A program made the translations under genes and the position numbers. A stretch of DNA of 64,000 nt, from NCBI RefSeq assembly GCF_004795915.1, contig NZ_CP039253.1, positions 2,914,001-2,978,000 on the forward strand, written 5' to 3'. The stretch is from Rhodococcus sp. PAMC28707. Lineage in GTDB: Bacteria; Actinomycetota; Actinomycetes; Mycobacteriales; Mycobacteriaceae. The notes below the pieces were generated by a model. That model made no database searches. It was not told the origin of the DNA and saw only the letters and a list, made by a program, of their open reading frames with translations. Below are positions 1 to 9,426 of this stretch, piece after piece; position 1 is the first letter of the stretch, and the number at the start of each line of letters is the position of its first letter.

Positions 1-1375
1 AAGGGCTGTGATCGGCCAGGTCCCCTTCGGGTGCGTCGGCCCGCGCTCGCCAGAATGCCTTCGTCCAGACACGAGCGATGACGTAGAGCGTCAGCAAACT
101 GGTGACCGTGCCACCCGCGACAAGGATCCAGGCGAGAACACTGCCGTCTGCGCTACCTGCCTGTAGTAGCGCGACCTTGCCGATGAAACCCGAGAACGGT
201 GGAATTCCACCAAGATTCAATGCCGGGACCAGGAAGACGATGGCAAGAACGGGGCTCGCCGCGGCCAGTCCGCCGAGCCGTCGTAGCGACGAGGATCCGG
301 CCTGACGCTCGATGAGTCCGACTACGAGGAACAGCGTCGTCTGCACGATAATGTGGTGCGCTACATAGTAGATCGAGCCGGACAGGCCTGACTGAGTCGA
401 CAGTGCGACACCGAAGATCATGTATCCGATGTGGCTGACGAGGGTGAACGAGAGCAGACGTTTGATGTCGCTCTGGGCAATCGAGCCCAAAATACCGACC
501 AGCATCGTGAGCAGACCACACACCATGAGCACATTGTCGAGACTGCCGTCGGGAAACAGCAGAGTATGCGCGCGGATGATCGCGTACACACCGACTTTGG
601 TGAGCAAGCCGGCGAAGACTGCGGTGACCGGGGCCGGAGCTGTCGGGTACGAATCAGGAAGCCATGTCGACAGTGGGAATACCGCGGCCTTGATCCCGAA
701 GGCAACGAGGAGGACGGCGAAGATCGCAGTCCTGGTTCCAGTGGGAATGTCTTCGAGACGCGTCGCCATGTGGGCAAGATTGAGCGTGCCGGTGGCGGCA
801 TAGACGAGCCCGATTCCCACTAGGAAGATCAACGAAGACACCATCGAAACCATGACGTACGAGACGCCGGCGCGGACGCGGTCCGCACTGGCACCGAGGG
901 TCAACAGCACGAACGAGGCGGCGAGCAGAACCTCGAATCCGACATAGAGATTGAACAGGTCGCCCGCGAGGAAAGCGTTGCAGATCCCTGCTGTCAACGC
1001 CAGGTAGGTGGGCAGGAAAATCGACACCGGCTGGTTTTCGCTGCCGTCCCGAATGCCCTGACCGATCGAGTACACCATCACGGCGAGCAACACGATCGAG
1101 CTGACCACCAGCATCATCGCAGCCAATCGGTCGACCACCAGCGAGATGCCGATGGGCGAGTCCCAGCCACCGACCTGCAGCGCGGTGGCTCCGTTTCGAT
1201 CGGCAAGGTAGAGAAGTGCACCGGAGATCAGGACGACCGCGGTCAGCGCGACGACGGTAATGAAACGCTGGGCCCGTGGACGACGGCCGAGCACGAGCGT
1301 CAAGGCCGCAGCAATCATCGGGATGAGGACGGGGAGAGGGGTGAGAACGTCGGTTGTGCCCGCGGGAAGGGTCAT
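1..1375 (-). CDS. mnhD: Na+/H+ antiporter subunit D (Mrp/Mnh type), 3' end cut by window edge
   Basis: Proton-translocating membrane subunit of the multi-subunit Mrp/Mnh cation/proton antiporter, related to NuoM/NuoL of complex I. About 458 codons are visible from an ATG at 1375; the C-terminus lies beyond the left edge (family about 500 aa). The visible part is a chain of hydrophobic segments and holds the family signature FPLSTWLPDSYPTAPAPV near residue 233, followed by a lysine-bearing helix (GLLTKVGVYAI). Its ATG overlaps the stop of mnhC by 4 bp (ATGA), so translation is probably coupled. Subunits E, F and G would be expected further left but are not in view. Confidence 0.93.
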   Translation of the reverse strand, partial: MTLPAGTTDVLTPLPVLIPMIAAALTLVLGRRPRAQRFITVVALTAVVLISGALLYLADRNGATALQVGGWDSPIGISLVVDRLAAMMLVVSSIVLLAVMVYSIGQGIRDGSENQPVSIFLPTYLALTAGICNAFLAGDLFNLYVGFEVLLAASFVLLTLGASADRVRAGVSYVMVSMVSSLIFLVGIGLVYAATGTLNLAHMATRLEDIPTGTRTAIFAVLLVAFGIKAAVFPLSTWLPDSYPTAPAPVTAVFAGLLTKVGVYAIIRAHTLLFPDGSLDNVLMVCGLLTMLVGILGSIAQSDIKRLLSFTLVSHIGYMIFGVALSTQSGLSGSIYYVAHHIIVQTTLFLVVGLIERQAGSSSLRRLGGLAAASPVLAIVFLVPALNLGGIPPFSGFIGKVALLQAGSADGSVLAWILVAGGTVTSLLTLYVIARVWTKAFWRARADAPEGDLADHSP

Positions 1376-2007
1376 GTCGCGTTCCCCTTCTTTTTCGTCC
1401 TTTTCTCTACTGGGGTCGTATCTTTGACGGCACTGTCGATCCCGTCCAAACCTTGCACCTCGGGTTCGTCGTCATCATCGTCGAAATCGCCTTCGTGCAG
1501 GTCCTCATAACATTCCAGATCTTCGATATTCTTCAATTCGTCGATGGGTATCGGGTTTCCCTGTGAGTCGAAGGCGTCGCCGCTGAAGCTGGGCTCGCCG
1601 GTGACAGGGTCGTCGGAACGGTCGCGGTCCGGTGCGTCGGCGACCGATCGACGCTTGGAGACCTTGGTGTCCTCCGGGTCGTTCTCGACGTCGTCCTTGG
1701 TATTGAGCGTGAACGAGCGGTACGCCAACGCCAACACGAACGCGGCAATGCCCATCGTGATGACGATCGCCGTCAGAATCATCGCCTGCGCCAACGGATC
1801 TGCTATCTCGTCGTGAATGATCGTGCCGCGCCCCACGATCGGTGGGTTGCCCGGGGGGCCGCCGACGGTGAGGATCAGGATGTTGACCCCGTTGCCGAAC
1901 AGAAGCAGCCCGAGAAGCATCTTGGTGATAGAGCGCTCGAGGAGTAGATACACCCCGCACGAGACGAGTACCCCGACGATGATCAGCATTCCGAGATTTG
2001 CGGTCAT
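1372..2007 (-). CDS. mnhC: Na+/H+ antiporter subunit C (Mrp/Mnh type)
   Basis: Small NuoK-like membrane subunit of the Mrp antiporter. The first ~100 residues contain three hydrophobic helices, starting MTANLGMLIIVGVLVSCG, with the conserved GNGVNILIL segment in the second helix. The protein is 211 aa because of a hydrophilic, strongly acidic C-terminal tail of about 110 residues with an Asp run and an RTKKKG end; family members are often nearer 110-170 aa, so the tail is unusual in length and probably cytoplasmic. It overlaps mnhA (2004-2007) and mnhD (1372-1375) by 4 bp each, a classic co-translated operon. Confidence 0.93.
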   Translation of the reverse strand: MTANLGMLIIVGVLVSCGVYLLLERSITKMLLGLLLFGNGVNILILTVGGPPGNPPIVGRGTIIHDEIADPLAQAMILTAIVITMGIAAFVLALAYRSFTLNTKDDVENDPEDTKVSKRRSVADAPDRDRSDDPVTGEPSFSGDAFDSQGNPIPIDELKNIEDLECYEDLHEGDFDDDDDEPEVQGLDGIDSAVKDTTPVEKRTKKKGNAT

Positions 2008-4847
2008 CGCGCGTTCACCTGCTTCTTGGTTTCCACCTGAGCGTCGAGACGAGCGCCGAGACTGCGCAGTATGTCGAGCACGAGACCGACGACGATGAGA
2101 TAGACGCCGAGATCGAAGAACAAGGCAGTGACAAGTTTGATGTCACCGAGGATCGGCAGCGTCAATTCCAGTGTCGCAGAGGACAATGCCGGTGCGCCGA
2201 GGAACAAGGAAGTCACGGCAGTGCCCGCGGCGAAGATGAGGCCGAGGCCGAGGATCTTGCCTGCGTCGATCGGCACCGCCTCGCCCAGCTCGTATCGCCC
2301 ACCGGCAAGGTATCGGAGTACGAGCGCCAGACCGGCCGTCAGACCGCCGGCGAAACCACCGCCCGGCGCGTTGTGGCCGGAGAAGAAGAAGTACACCGAC
2401 ATCACCATGATCGTCGGGAAGACCAGGCGGGTGGTGACTTCGAGAATCAGTGAACGATGCCGCGGGTCGATCAGATCTCCCCCGAGCAACCAGGTCGTGT
2501 CCGAGCCGAATCCGCCTTCGGAACTGCTGGCCGGTGCGTCGGCCACGCGTGGAGCGGTTCCGAACCGCCGGTTCCGGAACACCAGACTCGCGACGCCGGT
2601 GGCCGCCACCAGCAACACCGAAATCTCCCCGAGGGTGTCCCAGGCGCGAATATCGACCAGCAGAACATTGACGATGTTCTTACCGTCGCCGAGTAGATAG
2701 GCGGCGTCCGGTAGTTGCAGGTACAGCGGCTCGGTGTTGCGGGCGTTCATCGCGAACGCGCCCAGAATCGTCACGGCGGCGCCGACGGCGATTGAAAGCA
2801 GTGCACGTGGGATGCGCCAACCGGCAGATCCGCGGTCGTCGACTTCGGCAGGCAGCTTGCGCAGTACCAGAACGAAGACGACGAGGGTCAGTGTCTCGAC
2901 GAGGAACTGTGTCAGGGCCAGGTCGGGAGCGCCGTGGATGGCGAAGATGATGCCGCAGCCGTATCCGGCGACGCCGACGAGGAGCACGCTGGCGAGGCGG
3001 TTTCGCATGACTGTCGCGCCGAGCGCCCCGGCGATCATGATCAGTGCCACCACCATCTGCAGCGGGTTGTCGAAAAGCTTGAAGTTCAGGCCCGGCACGT
3101 CCCCGACGGCCAGCACGATCATCGGCAGCAGCACGAGGGTGAGAAGGATGGTTGCCTGTGTGACCGGCAGGGATCCGCGCTGGGTGGAACCGGTCAGTCG
3201 GATGGACAGCGTGTCCATCCCCTTGAGTACGGCGTCGTAGACGCGGTCGGCGTTGCCGAGCGGTGGATGCTCGAACTTGAGCCGGTTCAGAATTCGGTGT
3301 GCGATGAACAGAGCCACACCACCGCTCACGACGATCACCGTCAGTCCGAGTGGCAGATTGAATCCGTGCCACAGAGAAAGGTGGTAAGACGCCTGCCCGT
3401 AGGACGGCGTCGTGCGAGCGTAGGGGCTCACGATGGCGTCGACGACCGGGGAGAAGATGCCTGCGAGGAGTCCGAGGACGGCAAGGAATGCTGGAGCGGC
3501 CAGGAAGAGAGCGGTGGGTTGGTGCATTTTCTTGACCGCCGGGCTCGGACGCTTGAGCTGCTTTCGGCCGAAGGCGCCCCACACGAAGCGGATGCTGTAC
3601 GTCACCGTCAGCATCGACCCGATCACCATGGCGGTGACGACGAGAATGCGGACGGTCGGATCGAGAACAGGGGTGCCGATCACTGCGGACAGGGCCGCTT
3701 CCTTGCCGACGAAGCCGAGGAACGGTGGCAGTCCGGCCATGCTGGCTGCGGCGAGTGCGGCGATGCCTGCCAGTATCGGCACCTTCTTACCGAGGTGAGC
3801 GAGCTTGCGGATATCGCGTGTGCCGGTGGTGTGGTCGATGACGCCGACGACCATGAAGAGCGTCGCTTTGAACATGGCGTGAGCCAGGACCATGGCCAGG
3901 CCTGCGAGCATCGCTTGTTCGGTGCCGATCCCGACGAGGACCATCAGGAATCCGAGTTGGCTGACCGTACCGAATGCGAGGATGAGCTTGAGGTCGAAGG
4001 CGCGTAGCGCACGCCAGCCCGCGAGGATCATCGACACCAGACCGAGTGAGATGACCGTCGCCCGCCAGGGCCCTGAGTCTGCGAAACCGGGGGCCATGCG
4101 AGCTACGAGGTAGATGCCGGCCTTCACCATTGCCGCGGCATGCAGATAGCCACTGACCGGAGTCGGTGCTGCCATTGCCCCTGGCAGCCAGAAGTGCATC
4201 GGAACAATGGCCGATTTGCTGAGCGCACCGATGAGAATCAGTACGACGGCCACACCCGCAAGCCACCCGCCGGGCGCGTCGGCGATGACGGTGGAGAGGC
4301 TGTAGCTTCCGGCGACCTGACCCAGAATGATGATGCCGACGAGCATCGCAAGGCCGCCTGCGGTGGTGACGAGCAAAGCCTGCGTCGCCGCACGTCGAGA
4401 CGAGGCACGCTCGGCGTAGTGGCCGACGAGCAAGAACGACAGGACTGTCGTGATTTCCCAAAAGACATACAGCACCAACATGTTGTCGCTGGTGATGAGC
4501 CCGAACATCGCGCCGGAGAAAGCGACCATCTCCGCAGCGAAGATGCCGAGGCGAGGTTCGTCGTCCTCGAAGTAGCGCGCACAGTAGAGCAGAATCAGCG
4601 CCCCGATGCCGAGGACCAGTAGCGACATGATCGCGGCAAGGGAGTCGAACCGCATGTCGAAGTTCATCGACAGTCCGGGAACCCATTGGATGCTCAGCGT
4701 CTGCTCGGTATTCCAATTCGCGAATACCCAGATGAGGCTCGCCAACGGAACCAGTGCGAGCGGGAAGAAAGCGTTGCGGCCCCAATACCGGACCGCAAGG
4801 GGCGCAAACACGGCAGCGACCGTGTGCGCCAACAAGATAGCGAGCAA
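2004..4847 (-). CDS. mnhA: Na+/H+ antiporter subunit A with fused B domain (MnhA/B)
   Basis: Large membrane subunit of the Mrp antiporter: an N-terminal NuoL/NuoM-like proton-channel domain, a middle MnhA-specific part, and a C-terminal MnhB domain (FFFSGHNAPGGGFAGGL about 110 residues before the end), so A and B are one protein as in other actinobacteria. The start is set at a TTG (4847) preceded by GGAG with 7-nt spacing. The product is then 947 aa and begins directly with the first membrane helix (LLAILLAHTVAAVFAP). An in-frame ATG at 4982 would add 45 Arg-rich residues that do not look like the family N-terminus. First gene of the operon mnhA-C-D. Nothing recognisable is seen in the 300 bp upstream apart from the Nudix gene's leader. 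Confidence 0.93.
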   Translation of the reverse strand: MLAILLAHTVAAVFAPLAVRYWGRNAFFPLALVPLASLIWVFANWNTEQTLSIQWVPGLSMNFDMRFDSLAAIMSLLVLGIGALILLYCARYFEDDEPRLGIFAAEMVAFSGAMFGLITSDNMLVLYVFWEITTVLSFLLVGHYAERASSRRAATQALLVTTAGGLAMLVGIIILGQVAGSYSLSTVIADAPGGWLAGVAVVLILIGALSKSAIVPMHFWLPGAMAAPTPVSGYLHAAAMVKAGIYLVARMAPGFADSGPWRATVISLGLVSMILAGWRALRAFDLKLILAFGTVSQLGFLMVLVGIGTEQAMLAGLAMVLAHAMFKATLFMVVGVIDHTTGTRDIRKLAHLGKKVPILAGIAALAAASMAGLPPFLGFVGKEAALSAVIGTPVLDPTVRILVVTAMVIGSMLTVTYSIRFVWGAFGRKQLKRPSPAVKKMHQPTALFLAAPAFLAVLGLLAGIFSPVVDAIVSPYARTTPSYGQASYHLSLWHGFNLPLGLTVIVVSGGVALFIAHRILNRLKFEHPPLGNADRVYDAVLKGMDTLSIRLTGSTQRGSLPVTQATILLTLVLLPMIVLAVGDVPGLNFKLFDNPLQMVVALIMIAGALGATVMRNRLASVLLVGVAGYGCGIIFAIHGAPDLALTQFLVETLTLVVFVLVLRKLPAEVDDRGSAGWRIPRALLSIAVGAAVTILGAFAMNARNTEPLYLQLPDAAYLLGDGKNIVNVLLVDIRAWDTLGEISVLLVAATGVASLVFRNRRFGTAPRVADAPASSSEGGFGSDTTWLLGGDLIDPRHRSLILEVTTRLVFPTIMVMSVYFFFSGHNAPGGGFAGGLTAGLALVLRYLAGGRYELGEAVPIDAGKILGLGLIFAAGTAVTSLFLGAPALSSATLELTLPILGDIKLVTALFFDLGVYLIVVGLVLDILRSLGARLDAQVETKKQVNAR

Positions 4848-5151
4848 AAATTCACTCCGTCGTCTCGGGTCGTGTCGCTGAAGAAGGAGACACGGTGGTC
4901 GTGGGGCGGCGTCGAGTAGTCGAGCAATTATCGGGAACACTCGTGAGCCGCGTTCGCGGCCGACGATATGGATTGGCTCCAATCTTACTTTGCACGGGCG
5001 TGGCGCCGTTACCCGGTGCAGAAGGGTCTAGACGGTTCGAGGAACCCTAGTTCTGTAGTCAGCAGATTCTGGCTGGTCTGTGACGGCTGGTTTGTGATGG
5101 CATGAGTGGGACTACTGGATGTGGAGCGAGCATGAATGGGATGGGCAAAGT

Positions 5152-5565
5152 GTGAGTGGAAGTGTGATCAGAACTGCTGCGCTGGCGTTCGTGCGGGATC
5201 GTCGGATGATCCAGGCCAGGTCGGCAGGGAAGTCGGTGTTCTACATGGCAGGCGGAAAGATCGATCCAGGTGAGAGCGCCGAGGACGCGCTGCATCGGGA
5301 GGTTCGTGAGGAACTCGATGCAGCCGTCCTCGACGGTTCGCTGGAGTTGCTCGGCGTCTTCGAATGCGCGGCCTGGGGGCACCCGCAGGGCACCGGCTTG
5401 CGGATGAATTGCTTTCTGGCCGAGTTGGCGTCGGAACCGGTCGCGACCAGCGAGATTGCGGAGATCCGGTACTTCACCCGCGACGAGTATGCGGCGATGC
5501 CCGATGTCGCACCCGGGTCGATGTTGGTCTTCGACCGAATGCGTGAACTCGATTTGATCGATTGA
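5152..5565 (+). CDS. Nudix hydrolase
   Basis: Nucleoside-diphosphate-X hydrolase of about 137 aa. The Nudix box is complete: GGKIDPGESAEDALH followed by REVREELDA, giving the G-x5-E-x7-R-E-x-x-E-E pattern that binds Mg2+. The substrate cannot be told from sequence. The GTG at 5152 is preferred because homologues begin near the (V)IRTAALAF strand; an ATG at 5119 would add 11 residues. No strong ribosome binding site is visible for either. The gene stands alone, divergent from mnhA and 69 bp ahead of the lyase gene. Confidence 0.82.
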   Translation: MSGSVIRTAALAFVRDRRMIQARSAGKSVFYMAGGKIDPGESAEDALHREVREELDAAVLDGSLELLGVFECAAWGHPQGTGLRMNCFLAELASEPVATSEIAEIRYFTRDEYAAMPDVAPGSMLVFDRMRELDLID

Positions 5566-5634
5566 GGGGAATCCACCCTTCGGGTACGTTGGGGCGAGAA
5601 CGTACGTTCTCCCGATCGTATAGGAGCCACACCC

Positions 5635-6387
5635 ATGACGAACCTGTCCCAGAAGGCCACCGCACTTCTCGAACTCCATAAGCCGGGCAATCCCGTCGTA
5701 CTCCCGACCGTGTGGGATGCATGGTCTGCGAACCTCGCCGTCTCGGCCGGGTTCACCGCGCTCACCGTCGGCAGTCATCCAGTGTCCGACTCACTCGGCA
5801 AGCCGGACAACGAAGGAATCACCTTCGAAGAACTGCTGACCCGCGTCTCGCAGATCACCTCTGCCGTGGACGTGCCGCTCTCCGTCGATATCGAAGCAGG
5901 CTACGGGCAGGACCCCAAGCGGCTCATCGACGGTCTCATCTCGGCAGGCGCCGTAGGCCTCAACATCGAAGACACCGTCCACAGTGAAGGTGGGCGACTC
6001 CGCGAAGCACAGGAGCATGCCGATTTCGTCGGCGCGCTGCGCACTGCATCGGACGCGACCGACGTACATGTGGTGATCAATGCCCGCACCGACCTGTTCG
6101 TCAAGCAGATCGGTGACGAAAACGACCGCGTCGACCGGGCCATCGCACGACTGAAGCTCGCTGCAGCCGCAGGTGCGGACTCGCTCTACCCCGTCGGATT
6201 CCACAACGACGCCGATTACAAGCGTCTCGCATCCGAACTGCCGCTCCCGATCAATGCGATCGCACATCCGGTGGACGGCGACCTGGCGCACTTCGCCGAA
6301 CTAGGTGTCGGCCGCATCAGCTTCGGGCCGCTGTTCCAAGCCTCGCTCGGCAAGCATGCAGAAGGAATCCTCGCGCGCTGGAAGTAA
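5635..6387 (+). CDS. Isocitrate lyase / PEP mutase family protein
   Basis: A 250-aa TIM-barrel protein of the isocitrate lyase / phosphoenolpyruvate mutase superfamily. It shows PTVWDAWSA at the first strand, a Mg-binding DIEAGYG segment (about residue 84) and GLNIEDTVH (about residue 107), typical of the group of uncharacterised lyases near carboxyphosphonoenolpyruvate mutase. It lacks the KKCGH motif of true isocitrate lyase, which is present in the aceA product elsewhere in the window. A good ribosome binding site (AGGAG, 8 nt upstream) supports the ATG. The reaction is presumably C-C lyase on a 2-oxo or 2-methylisocitrate-like acid, but the substrate is unknown. Confidence 0.8.
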   Translation: MTNLSQKATALLELHKPGNPVVLPTVWDAWSANLAVSAGFTALTVGSHPVSDSLGKPDNEGITFEELLTRVSQITSAVDVPLSVDIEAGYGQDPKRLIDGLISAGAVGLNIEDTVHSEGGRLREAQEHADFVGALRTASDATDVHVVINARTDLFVKQIGDENDRVDRAIARLKLAAAAGADSLYPVGFHNDADYKRLASELPLPINAIAHPVDGDLAHFAELGVGRISFGPLFQASLGKHAEGILARWK

Positions 6388-6422
6388 GGCTCCTCGCCGG
6401 CGGGATGGACATGGCCATCCCG

Positions 6423-8561
6423 CTAGCGCATGGCGCTGTAGGCCTTCAAATGCGCTACTTGTGCTGCATCGAGTGAGGGGCGCACCGTCTTTCGGGCAGC
6501 CTCGACGTCGGCGGCAGTGACGTCGGCGGCATCCATCGACCGACGCATCGCGGTCAACGCTGCTTCGCGCAGGAGTGCCGCGCAGTCCGCAGCCGAATAA
6601 CCATCGAGCCCCTCCGCCAGCGCGTCGAGATCGACGTCGGCAGCCAGTGGAACCGACTTTCCCGACGCCTTCAGGATGTCCTTGCGAGCATCGGCATCCG
6701 GCGGCGGCACGAAGACCAGTCGCTCGAGGCGTCCTGGACGAAGGAGAGCCGGATCGATCAGATCGGGCCGGTTGGTTGCACCCAGCACGACCACATCTCG
6801 CAGCGGCTCCACGCCGTCCAGCTCGGTCAACAACGCCGCCACGACGCGATCGCCGACGCCCGAGTCCGAACCCTGACCGCGTCGAGGCGCCAACGCGTCG
6901 ACCTCGTCCAAGAAGATCAGCGACGGGGCGGAGTCACGGGCGCGCTGAAACAGCTCGCGCACAGCCTTCTCTGAGGATCCGACCCACTTGTCCATCAACT
7001 CGGCGCCCTTGACTGCGTGGACGCTGAGTTGACCGGAGCTGGCCAGTGCGCGCACGAGGAAGGTCTTCCCGCACCCGGGTGGCCCGTAGAGCAATACTCC
7101 GCGTGGGGGATCGATGCCCAGCCGCGCAAAAGAATCGGGATGCTGCAACGGCCACAGCACCGCTTCGGTCAGCGCTTGTTTGGTCTCCACCATGTCCCCG
7201 ACGTCGTCCAGGGTGATGGTGCCGATGGCGAGTTCCTCTGTGCCCGAACGTGACAGCGGTCTGATCACATCGAGCGCGGCGAGAAGGTCGGCTTGCACGA
7301 TGACGGGGTCGCTCTTGTTGTCGCTGGCCCGAGACGCTGCACGCAGCGCGGCTTCGCGCACCAGCGCTGCTAGATCGCCGACAACGAAACCTGGTGTCCG
7401 TGAGGCTATTTCATTCAGTTCGAGGGAGTCTGTCGGGACTTTGCGGAGTAGATGCTCCAGCAGCGCCTCGCGGACCGCGCTGTCCGGAAGGGTCAAAGTC
7501 AACTGGCGGTCGCACACATCCTGGGCGCGCACTCGACTGTCCGTGCTCTCGGGATGAGCAGTGGTGGCGATGAAAGCAATCCCCTCGGTAGCCACGGCCC
7601 GCCTCAGATGATCGAGGATCAGCGTCGACGCAGGCTCGGCGAGCGAGGGCAGGAGAGCGTCGATATCGGTGACCAGCAGTACGCCTTTGCCTGCCAGACT
7701 GTCGGTGGCAGCAGCTACCGCATCCACTCGCTCGGATGCTTCCAGTGCGCCGATCGAAGGACCGTCGAGTTCGGCGACAGTACGTCCGGAAAGTACGGCG
7801 CGCGCCAGAGTTGCCTTCCCGACGCCTGCCGGACCGGTCACGAGAACTCCGAGGTGCGGCGATGCACCGAGCTTGGCGAGCAACTCGGACTCGTCGAGAG
7901 CGAGGCGAAGCCATTCGAGCAACTTCGCCTGTTGGACCGACACGCCCACCAGTTCGGCGGGCGAAATCGCCGGGATCACCTCGGGGACCGTCGGTGGTCG
8001 GCCCTGTCCCCATCCGACGGCGGAGTTGGGTTGGACGCTCACTGGCCCTCCGGATGGTTCGACGGCGGAGACGGTCAGCAGTTCGGTGGTCCATGCAACA
8101 CCGAAGGTGCGCGAGAGTGCTTGCGTGGCAGCGCTGGAACTGGTCCCCGGTCCCAAGTCGCGGGGGAGCAGTGACACCGTGTCGCCGACGGTCACAATCT
8201 TGCCCAGCAGTGCTTGACGGAGGGTGGTATCGGAGATCGAGCCCGCGGCGAGAGCTGACCCGGAGAGTCGAACGGACTTCGCCCCATAGACGGTCACCGG
8301 GGCGATGGCTACCGACCCATCTTCTTTGATGCCGGTGTTGGACAGCGTGACGTCGTCGAGCAAAGCAGTGCCCTGCGGGGTGCCCTCCGGTGCCCGTCCC
8401 GCAACCGCTGCGGTCCGACGAGATCCGATGAGCGCCACTGCGTCCCACTCCCGAATGCCGAGTGCCGCGAGCACCTCGGGGTGCAGTCGCACCACGCCGC
8501 GGCGTGCATCGGCTGCAGAAGTGTTCAGGCGGGCGGTCAGGACCAGTTCGGGGGCACTCAC
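6423..8561 (-). CDS. Two-domain AAA+ ATPase, CDC48/VCP-like (Rv0435c homologue)
   Basis: A 712-aa ATPase with an N-terminal double-psi-barrel-like region (about 1-190) and two AAA modules. D2 (about 440-700) is canonical: Walker A GPPGCGKT, Walker B LIFLDEVDAL, sensor GATNRPD and arginine finger RPGRLE. D1 (about 235-420) is degenerate: its P-loop reads GPAGVGKA (Ala in place of Thr/Ser) and the DE of Walker B is replaced (VTDIDAL). Only D2 is therefore likely to hydrolyse ATP efficiently. Last gene of the psd-pssA-ATPase operon, overlapping pssA by 4 bp; the same order occurs in M. tuberculosis Rv0437c-Rv0436c-Rv0435c. The link to phospholipid synthesis is by context only; a protein-unfolding role is inferred from the family. 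Confidence 0.9.
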   Translation of the reverse strand: MSAPELVLTARLNTSAADARRGVVRLHPEVLAALGIREWDAVALIGSRRTAAVAGRAPEGTPQGTALLDDVTLSNTGIKEDGSVAIAPVTVYGAKSVRLSGSALAAGSISDTTLRQALLGKIVTVGDTVSLLPRDLGPGTSSSAATQALSRTFGVAWTTELLTVSAVEPSGGPVSVQPNSAVGWGQGRPPTVPEVIPAISPAELVGVSVQQAKLLEWLRLALDESELLAKLGASPHLGVLVTGPAGVGKATLARAVLSGRTVAELDGPSIGALEASERVDAVAAATDSLAGKGVLLVTDIDALLPSLAEPASTLILDHLRRAVATEGIAFIATTAHPESTDSRVRAQDVCDRQLTLTLPDSAVREALLEHLLRKVPTDSLELNEIASRTPGFVVGDLAALVREAALRAASRASDNKSDPVIVQADLLAALDVIRPLSRSGTEELAIGTITLDDVGDMVETKQALTEAVLWPLQHPDSFARLGIDPPRGVLLYGPPGCGKTFLVRALASSGQLSVHAVKGAELMDKWVGSSEKAVRELFQRARDSAPSLIFLDEVDALAPRRGQGSDSGVGDRVVAALLTELDGVEPLRDVVVLGATNRPDLIDPALLRPGRLERLVFVPPPDADARKDILKASGKSVPLAADVDLDALAEGLDGYSAADCAALLREAALTAMRRSMDAADVTAADVEAARKTVRPSLDAAQVAHLKAYSAMR

Positions 8562-9415
8562 CTCGGGCCCCGCGGCCGGCGAAGACCCAGGCGGGCGGCG
8601 GACTTACGCGCGGTGTTGGGCGCGCGTCGAATCGCCCGGCGCTCGGCCCGGCGCTCGGACGGCTTGGCATCCCACGTGTACGGCCGCGCGGCAACCCATC
8701 TTTGCGAGCGAACAGCGAACGGGATGTGCGCGAGGTACACCAACACGAGCACCATCAACAGGATCAACGGATAGGTGATCAGTGCAGCAGCGGTCAGCGC
8801 CACCATGATCAGGAGTGCCGCGGCCATCCGCGGAGGCACCGACACTGACTTGAGCGCGAGCGTGGGAATCCGGCTCACCGCAAGGGTTGCAGTGAACAAT
8901 GTCCATCCGACGACGACGTAGAACGACGCCCACCAGCCGTCGCCCCACTCTTCGAACGCTGCAATCGGCACCAACACGATGAGCGCCCCCGCCGGAGCAG
9001 GAACACCGGTGAAGTACTCCGCGGCGTAGGTCGGGGTGTCGTTGTCCAACAGGGTATTGAAACGAGCGAGACGCAGAACCATGGCCACTGCGTAGGTCAG
9101 TGCGACGATCCAGCCGAAGCTACTGCCGTCGAGCAGCGTCACATACAACACGAGCGCAGGTGCAACACCGAACGAGATCGCGTCGGCCAGTGAGTCCAGT
9201 TCGGCACCGATCTTGCTCGTCGCGTCGAGGAGACGCGCGATGCGTCCGTCCAGGGCGTCGAGCACCGCTGCCGCTCCGATCATGGCCAGTGCAACGCCCA
9301 GCTGATCGCTCAGTGCGAATTTGACCGCGGACAGACCTGCGCACAGAGCGAGAATTGTCACGATCGACGGCAGAAGTCTGACGGCGGCAGGTGGCCGCGA
9401 GCGTCTGGTGATCAT
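8558..9415 (-). CDS. pssA: CDP-diacylglycerol--serine O-phosphatidyltransferase
   Basis: Membrane enzyme that makes phosphatidylserine from CDP-diacylglycerol and serine, the step before Psd. The CDP-alcohol phosphatidyltransferase signature D-G-x2-A-R-x8-G-x3-D-x3-D is seen around residues 55-80 (LDGRIARLLDATSKIGAELD, then SLAD). Several hydrophobic helices follow and the C-terminus is Arg-rich. Length 285 aa fits mycobacterial PssA. It follows psd after 11 bp and its stop overlaps the ATPase start (ATGA), so the three genes should be co-transcribed. Confidence 0.95.
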   Translation of the reverse strand: MITRRSRPPAAVRLLPSIVTILALCAGLSAVKFALSDQLGVALAMIGAAAVLDALDGRIARLLDATSKIGAELDSLADAISFGVAPALVLYVTLLDGSSFGWIVALTYAVAMVLRLARFNTLLDNDTPTYAAEYFTGVPAPAGALIVLVPIAAFEEWGDGWWASFYVVVGWTLFTATLAVSRIPTLALKSVSVPPRMAAALLIMVALTAAALITYPLILLMVLVLVYLAHIPFAVRSQRWVAARPYTWDAKPSERRAERRAIRRAPNTARKSAARLGLRRPRGPR

Positions 9416-9426
9416 CGCCCGGACCC

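Noticed and set aside
4848..4982. N-terminal extension of MnhA to ATG 4982
   Set aside because: The 45 added residues are Arg-rich and hydrophilic and lack a good ribosome binding site, unlike the TTG at 4847.
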